Origin: SIG710 sp045605745
GTDB taxonomy: Bacteria; Bacillota; Clostridia; Oscillospirales; CAG-272
Assembly: GCA_045605745.1 (NCBI GenBank)
Contig: JAZUQN010000038.1
Span: 1-9,271 of the forward strand
DNA length: 9,271 nucleotides
Reading direction: 5' to 3'
The position numbers were made by a program, and so were the translations under genes. Below are positions 6,801-9,271 of this stretch, one piece after another (position 1 is the stretch's first letter; the number at the start of each line of letters is the position of its first letter). Under the pieces are notes generated by a model, which made no database searches, was not told where the DNA came from, and saw only the letters and a list, made by a program, of their open reading frames with translations.

Positions 6801-7859
6801 TTATGCGTTGTCCTTCATAAGGGCGTTGAGCCTTTCAAGATCTATGCAGAATGGGTCGTCAAGAGCTTCCTTAGCCTTGCCAAGTCCTCTAAACGCTCCG
6901 TAAGAACCTGCCCATGTAAGCACATAAGCAATTTTCAGACCTCTTCTGATGCAGTTCTTTATCGTTGAAACCGCATCAACAGAGCTGAAGACCTTAGCCT
7001 GCTCCTCAGAATTATAAGTGCCCAGGCGCATAGCTCCGGCAGGACCAAACTCGGAAACAACGGTGATCTTTCCGCAGCTCATCAGTTTATCGTATGAATG
7101 ACCGGGATAATTCATTTCATAATTGCCTGCCGTATACCAATCCACGCCAACAATATCGCAATATTCATCGCCCGGATAATAATAGAGCACGTCTCTTGTT
7201 CCCCATGAGGTATTCTGAGAAACATTGGGGCCGTATACCCAAATGAGATTTTTTATTCCCATTTCGTTTACATAAAGATTATAAATATATCTCCAGAAGC
7301 GGCGCAAATATTCGGGGGCTATCCAATCCATATCCTCATGGGAGCGAGCGCAGAACCAAAACCATCCGCCGTTTGCTTCGTGCAAGGGGCGGTATAGCAC
7401 GGGGATCCCCTTATCATCAAGCTCCTTAAGGAACTTTCCGTCTATAACAAGCTCTTCCTTAACAATTTTATTAAGCTCGGTGCCCTCGGTGAGCATCTCC
7501 TCCCACATTTCTTCGCCGCCAAATTTTCCGCGGCATTTATCTCCGTCCCCATCCTTCCATAAAGGATTTGCAAGATGGGCGCTGGCGGTAATTATACCGC
7601 CCTGCTCGGCATATTCGGTGAGCTGGTCTATATATGCTTTCCACTCATCGCTTCCTTCACCTGTTTCCGGAAGCTTCAAGCCATAGCAGGAAAAGTCGAT
7701 GCCAAGGATGGCAGGCTTATGACCCCCGGAGCATTCCATATAGCTTTCTATTGTTTTTGCAGGAGACACCTTTGTTCCGCACTGCTCACCGAAAATAACC
7801 ATTCTGCTGTCTTCATATATCTTTCCGAGAATGTCAAGAACCTGCTTTTTTGTATACAT
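6801..7859 (-). CDS. Cytosolic single-domain GH26 glycosidase, paralog B
   Basis: The protein is 352 residues, all GH26 domain, with no signal peptide. It has VIFGEQ (21-26), GGIITASAHLANP (His95), the acid/base motif YRPLHEANGGWFWF (156-169; Glu161), YYPGDEYCDIVGVDWY (227-242), the nucleophile motif SEFG (Glu270) and LTW (314-316). Oddity: the residue before the RPLHE motif is Tyr156, where the other four GH26 modules have Trp. The loop after ANP (LWKDGDGDK) is unlike that of paralogs C and D. The start at 7859 follows a near-perfect RBS, AGGAGG, 5-6 nt upstream (7865-7871). It lies 15 nt after gene A, and its RBS falls entirely in that gap. The likely role is hydrolysis of a GH26 substrate inside the cell, with specificity unknown. 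Confidence 0.85.
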   Translation of the reverse strand: MYTKKQVLDILGKIYEDSRMVIFGEQCGTKVSPAKTIESYMECSGGHKPAILGIDFSCYGLKLPETGEGSDEWKAYIDQLTEYAEQGGIITASAHLANPLWKDGDGDKCRGKFGGEEMWEEMLTEGTELNKIVKEELVIDGKFLKELDDKGIPVLYRPLHEANGGWFWFCARSHEDMDWIAPEYLRRFWRYIYNLYVNEMGIKNLIWVYGPNVSQNTSWGTRDVLYYYPGDEYCDIVGVDWYTAGNYEMNYPGHSYDKLMSCGKITVVSEFGPAGAMRLGTYNSEEQAKVFSSVDAVSTIKNCIRRGLKIAYVLTWAGSYGAFRGLGKAKEALDDPFCIDLERLNALMKDNA

Positions 7860-7874
7860 AATCTGCCTCCTAAA

Positions 7875-8939
7875 TTATTCATAAAGAGTGTTCAATTTTT
7901 CAAGGTCAAAGAAGAAACCGTCATCAAGTGCTTCCTTGCCCTTGCCAAGAGAGTGAATTGCTCCATAATTCTCATGCCATGTGAGAACATAAGCCATTTT
8001 AAGGCCACGCCTTGTGATATTTTTAAATACATTGACCATATCCACTGCGTTAAATACCTTTTCCTGTGCTGCGTGATCCTCTCTCATCGCAATATCACCT
8101 GCAGGACCAAATTCCGTCATAGCGCAAGGCTTTCCACGGCTCATGATTTTATCATAGGAATGAGAAGTAATAATGCGGTCAAAATCTCCGCTTGTATACC
8201 AGTCGATGCCAAGAATATCAACATATTCATCGCCGGGATAATAGTACATTGCACTCTTTATTCCGCCACCATTTTCATTTGCTATATTTGGCCCGTAAAC
8301 CCATATAAGATTTTCAATATTCATTTCATTCACATAGAGATTATAAAGGTATCTCCAAAGGCGGCGCAGATATTCAGCATCCATCCATTCGCCACTCGAG
8401 CTATAGCCGCCCGATTTTGCAGTAAACCAGAACCAACTGCCGTTAGATTCATGAAGAGGTCTCCAGAGAACAGTAACTCCCCTATCCGAAAGCTCCTTTA
8501 AAAACTTACCGTCTGTGATAAGTTCCTCTTTCCATATTTTATTGATATCAGAGCCCTCTGTGAGAAGCTCATCCCAATATTTTGATGTGCCATCCCCAAA
8601 AAGTCCACGACATCTGGGGCCGTATTCGGGCTTATATGTAGGGTTAGCCCAGTGAACGGAAGCTGTAACAATGCCGCCCTTCTCGGCAAACTCTGTAACC
8701 TGATCGAGAATGAGGTTCCATCTTTCCGAGCCAACGCCCACATTCATAAGATCAAGACCATAGCAAGCAAGGTCAAGACCGAGAATGGCGGGCATTCTGC
8801 CATCGGTTGCCTCCTTAAAACGACCGAACATATCATTCGGCAGATCATTTGGGCCGATAAGCTGTTCTCCGAGAAGCATAAATCTGCTGTCTTCATAAGC
8901 TTTTTCCAGCACCCTCATAATTTGTTCTTTAGTTTTCAT
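7875..8939 (-). CDS. Cytosolic single-domain GH26 glycosidase, paralog A (first gene of the operon)
   Basis: The protein is 354 residues, all GH26 domain, with no signal peptide. It has MLLGEQ (21-26), GGIVTASVHWANP (88-100, His96), the acid/base motif WRPLHESNGSWFWF (159-172; Glu164), YYPGDEYVDILGIDWY (233-248), the nucleophile motif MTEFG (Glu276) and LTWHENYG (319-326). The acid/base to nucleophile spacing is about 110 residues, as expected for GH26. It has small insertions compared with B-D: a few residues near 115-120 (GDGTSKY) and a Gly/Ser-rich loop at 176-184 beside the active site. The ATG at 8939 has GGAG 8 nt upstream (8948-8951). It is preceded by a good promoter and leads the A-B-C-D operon. 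A cytosolic beta-manno-oligosaccharide hydrolase is the simplest reading; other GH26 activities remain possible. Confidence 0.85.
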   Translation of the reverse strand: MKTKEQIMRVLEKAYEDSRFMLLGEQLIGPNDLPNDMFGRFKEATDGRMPAILGLDLACYGLDLMNVGVGSERWNLILDQVTEFAEKGGIVTASVHWANPTYKPEYGPRCRGLFGDGTSKYWDELLTEGSDINKIWKEELITDGKFLKELSDRGVTVLWRPLHESNGSWFWFTAKSGGYSSSGEWMDAEYLRRLWRYLYNLYVNEMNIENLIWVYGPNIANENGGGIKSAMYYYPGDEYVDILGIDWYTSGDFDRIITSHSYDKIMSRGKPCAMTEFGPAGDIAMREDHAAQEKVFNAVDMVNVFKNITRRGLKMAYVLTWHENYGAIHSLGKGKEALDDGFFFDLEKLNTLYE

Positions 8940-8997
8940 ATTTTGTTCTCCATTTCATTTTGGCAGTTCAAAGTGCATCCCCACCATAATTAAACAT

Positions 8998-9026
8998 ATT
9001 TTACCATAGCATAATATTTCCGTCAA
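8998..9026 (-). promoter_or_regulatory. Promoter of the four-gene GH26 operon
   Basis: Minus-strand TTGACG (9021-9026) and TAAAAT (8998-9003) are separated by exactly 17 nt, with TGG just before the -10 box as an extended -10 element. This is a strong sigma-A-type match. The start would be near 8991, giving a leader of about 52 nt. I see no catabolite-repression (cre-like) site or clear operator palindrome here. Confidence 0.8.
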
Positions 9027-9075
9027 GCAATTTTGAAAAATTATTAACAAAACCGATAAACTTCTCGCATCGTGA

Positions 9076-9107
9076 CTTTTCTTTGGGCCTTTAGTGTCAA
9101 AGAAAAG
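9076..9107. repeat. 10-bp perfect inverted repeat upstream of the GH26 operon
   Basis: CTTTTCTTTG (9076-9085) and CAAAGAAAAG (9098-9107) pair perfectly around a 12-nt centre. No clear U-run follows on either strand, so it is not a standard terminator. It lies about 50 bp upstream of the -35 box of the operon promoter. It could be a regulator site, or one end of the repeat-rich element that fills the rest of the window. Confidence 0.6.
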
Positions 9108-9190
9108 CGGATAAACGATTATGATAAATAATCATTTCTTCTTTTTTGCTCATGCCGCATGGCACTTCCTTTGGCATGCCCCAAAAGGTC

Positions 9191-9206
9191 AGCGAGCAAG
9201 CTCGCT
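9191..9206. repeat. 7-bp GC-rich hairpin
   Basis: AGCGAGC (9191-9197) and GCTCGCT (9200-9206) are exact reverse complements separated by AA. As RNA this would be a 6-bp stem with a 4-nt loop. It directly abuts the larger nested inverted repeat. Confidence 0.6.
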
Positions 9207-9263
9207 GCGAGTTTGCCTCGGCGGCTAAACACCGCCGTTTGCAAGCAAACCGTCAAGACTCGC
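9207..9263. repeat. Nested inverted repeat with an alternative fold
   Basis: Three sets of arms are nested: GCGAGT/ACTCGC (9207-9212 with 9258-9263), GTTTGC/GCAAAC (9211-9216 with 9245-9250) and CGGCGG/CCGCCG (9219-9224 with 9232-9237, 7-nt loop). GTTTGC also occurs at 9237-9242 next to GCAAAC, so a competing local hairpin (9237-9250) is possible. The outer two pairs share two bases, so not all can form fully at once. Confidence 0.55.
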
Positions 9264-9271
9264 CGCAAAAG

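Larger units (their letters stand above)
9108..9271. other. Hairpin-rich non-coding element, cut by the window edge
   Basis: No convincing gene lies here. The stretch is dense in short inverted repeats: GATTAT/ATAATC (9117-9133), TGCC/GGCA (9153-9164), the palindrome GGCATGCC (9173-9180), AGCGAGC/GCTCGCT (9191-9206) and the nested structure at 9207-9263. It becomes GC-rich to the right and contrasts with the AT-rich promoter region next to it. This looks like a dispersed intergenic repeat or a structured RNA, not unique spacer. It is incomplete. Confidence 0.5.

Noticed and set aside
8955..8987. 10-codon leader ORF upstream of paralog A
   Set aside because: Its ATG would lie only about 4 nt after the predicted transcript start, with no room for an RBS. 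It has no run of regulatory codons to suggest peptide-based attenuation.
9097..9177. 26-codon minus-strand ORF (begins MPKEVPCG), open further upstream to about 9255
   Set aside because: It is made entirely of the inverted-repeat element and its ATG lies in the palindrome GGCATGCC. It has no RBS and no family resemblance I can support. Copies of the repeat would explain any database matches.
1..9271. CRISPR arrays, tRNA/rRNA genes, insertion sequences, riboswitches
   Set aside because: I saw no regularly spaced direct repeats, no tRNA-like cloverleaf, no transposase frame and no known riboswitch core on either strand.

Overview
This looks like an accessory carbohydrate-active locus from an uncultured gut- or rumen-type member of the Clostridia (Bacillota). 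The basis is moderate-to-low GC, strong AGGAG-type ribosome binding sites, sigma-A-like promoters, a lipoprotein signal and a BspA-type leucine-rich-repeat surface protein. The species cannot be told from the sequence. All six genes lie on the minus strand, so transcription runs from right to left.

Layout in the direction of transcription. (1) 9271-9061 is a non-coding, inverted-repeat-rich stretch that runs off the window edge. (2) A good promoter (8998-9026) drives four tandem paralogous genes: A (8939-7875), B (7859-6801), C (6712-5657) and D (5643-4594). Each encodes about 350 residues and consists of a single glycoside hydrolase family 26 (GH26) catalytic domain without a signal peptide. 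The A/B and C/D gaps are only 13-15 nt. The 88-nt B/C gap holds a second probable promoter. (3) Between D and the next gene lie a third promoter (4523-4551) and a strong leader hairpin (4485-4507). (4) A second operon encodes a membrane-anchored LRR protein (4452-2053) and a GH26 lipoprotein (2053-146). The two overlap by one base (TAATG), which implies translational coupling. (5) A 15-bp stem terminator (39-74) closes the locus.

Family knowledge: GH26 is mostly endo-beta-1,4-mannanase, with some exo-mannobiohydrolases, beta-1,3-xylanases and beta-1,3-1,4-glucanases. All five GH26 modules keep the acid/base Glu in an RP(L/F)HE motif and the nucleophile Glu in an E(F/V)G motif, so catalysis is plausible in each.

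Inference: the LRR protein and the lipoprotein form a surface pair that binds and cuts a mannan-like or related glycan. The four cytosolic paralogs, each with different residues near the active site, process imported oligosaccharides. No transporter, phosphorylase or regulator gene is in the window, so this route is incomplete here. The most unusual points are the five-fold GH26 clustering with four apparently cytosolic copies, the duplicated accessory domain in the lipoprotein, a perfect 26-bp palindrome inside the LRR gene, and the nested hairpin element at the right edge.
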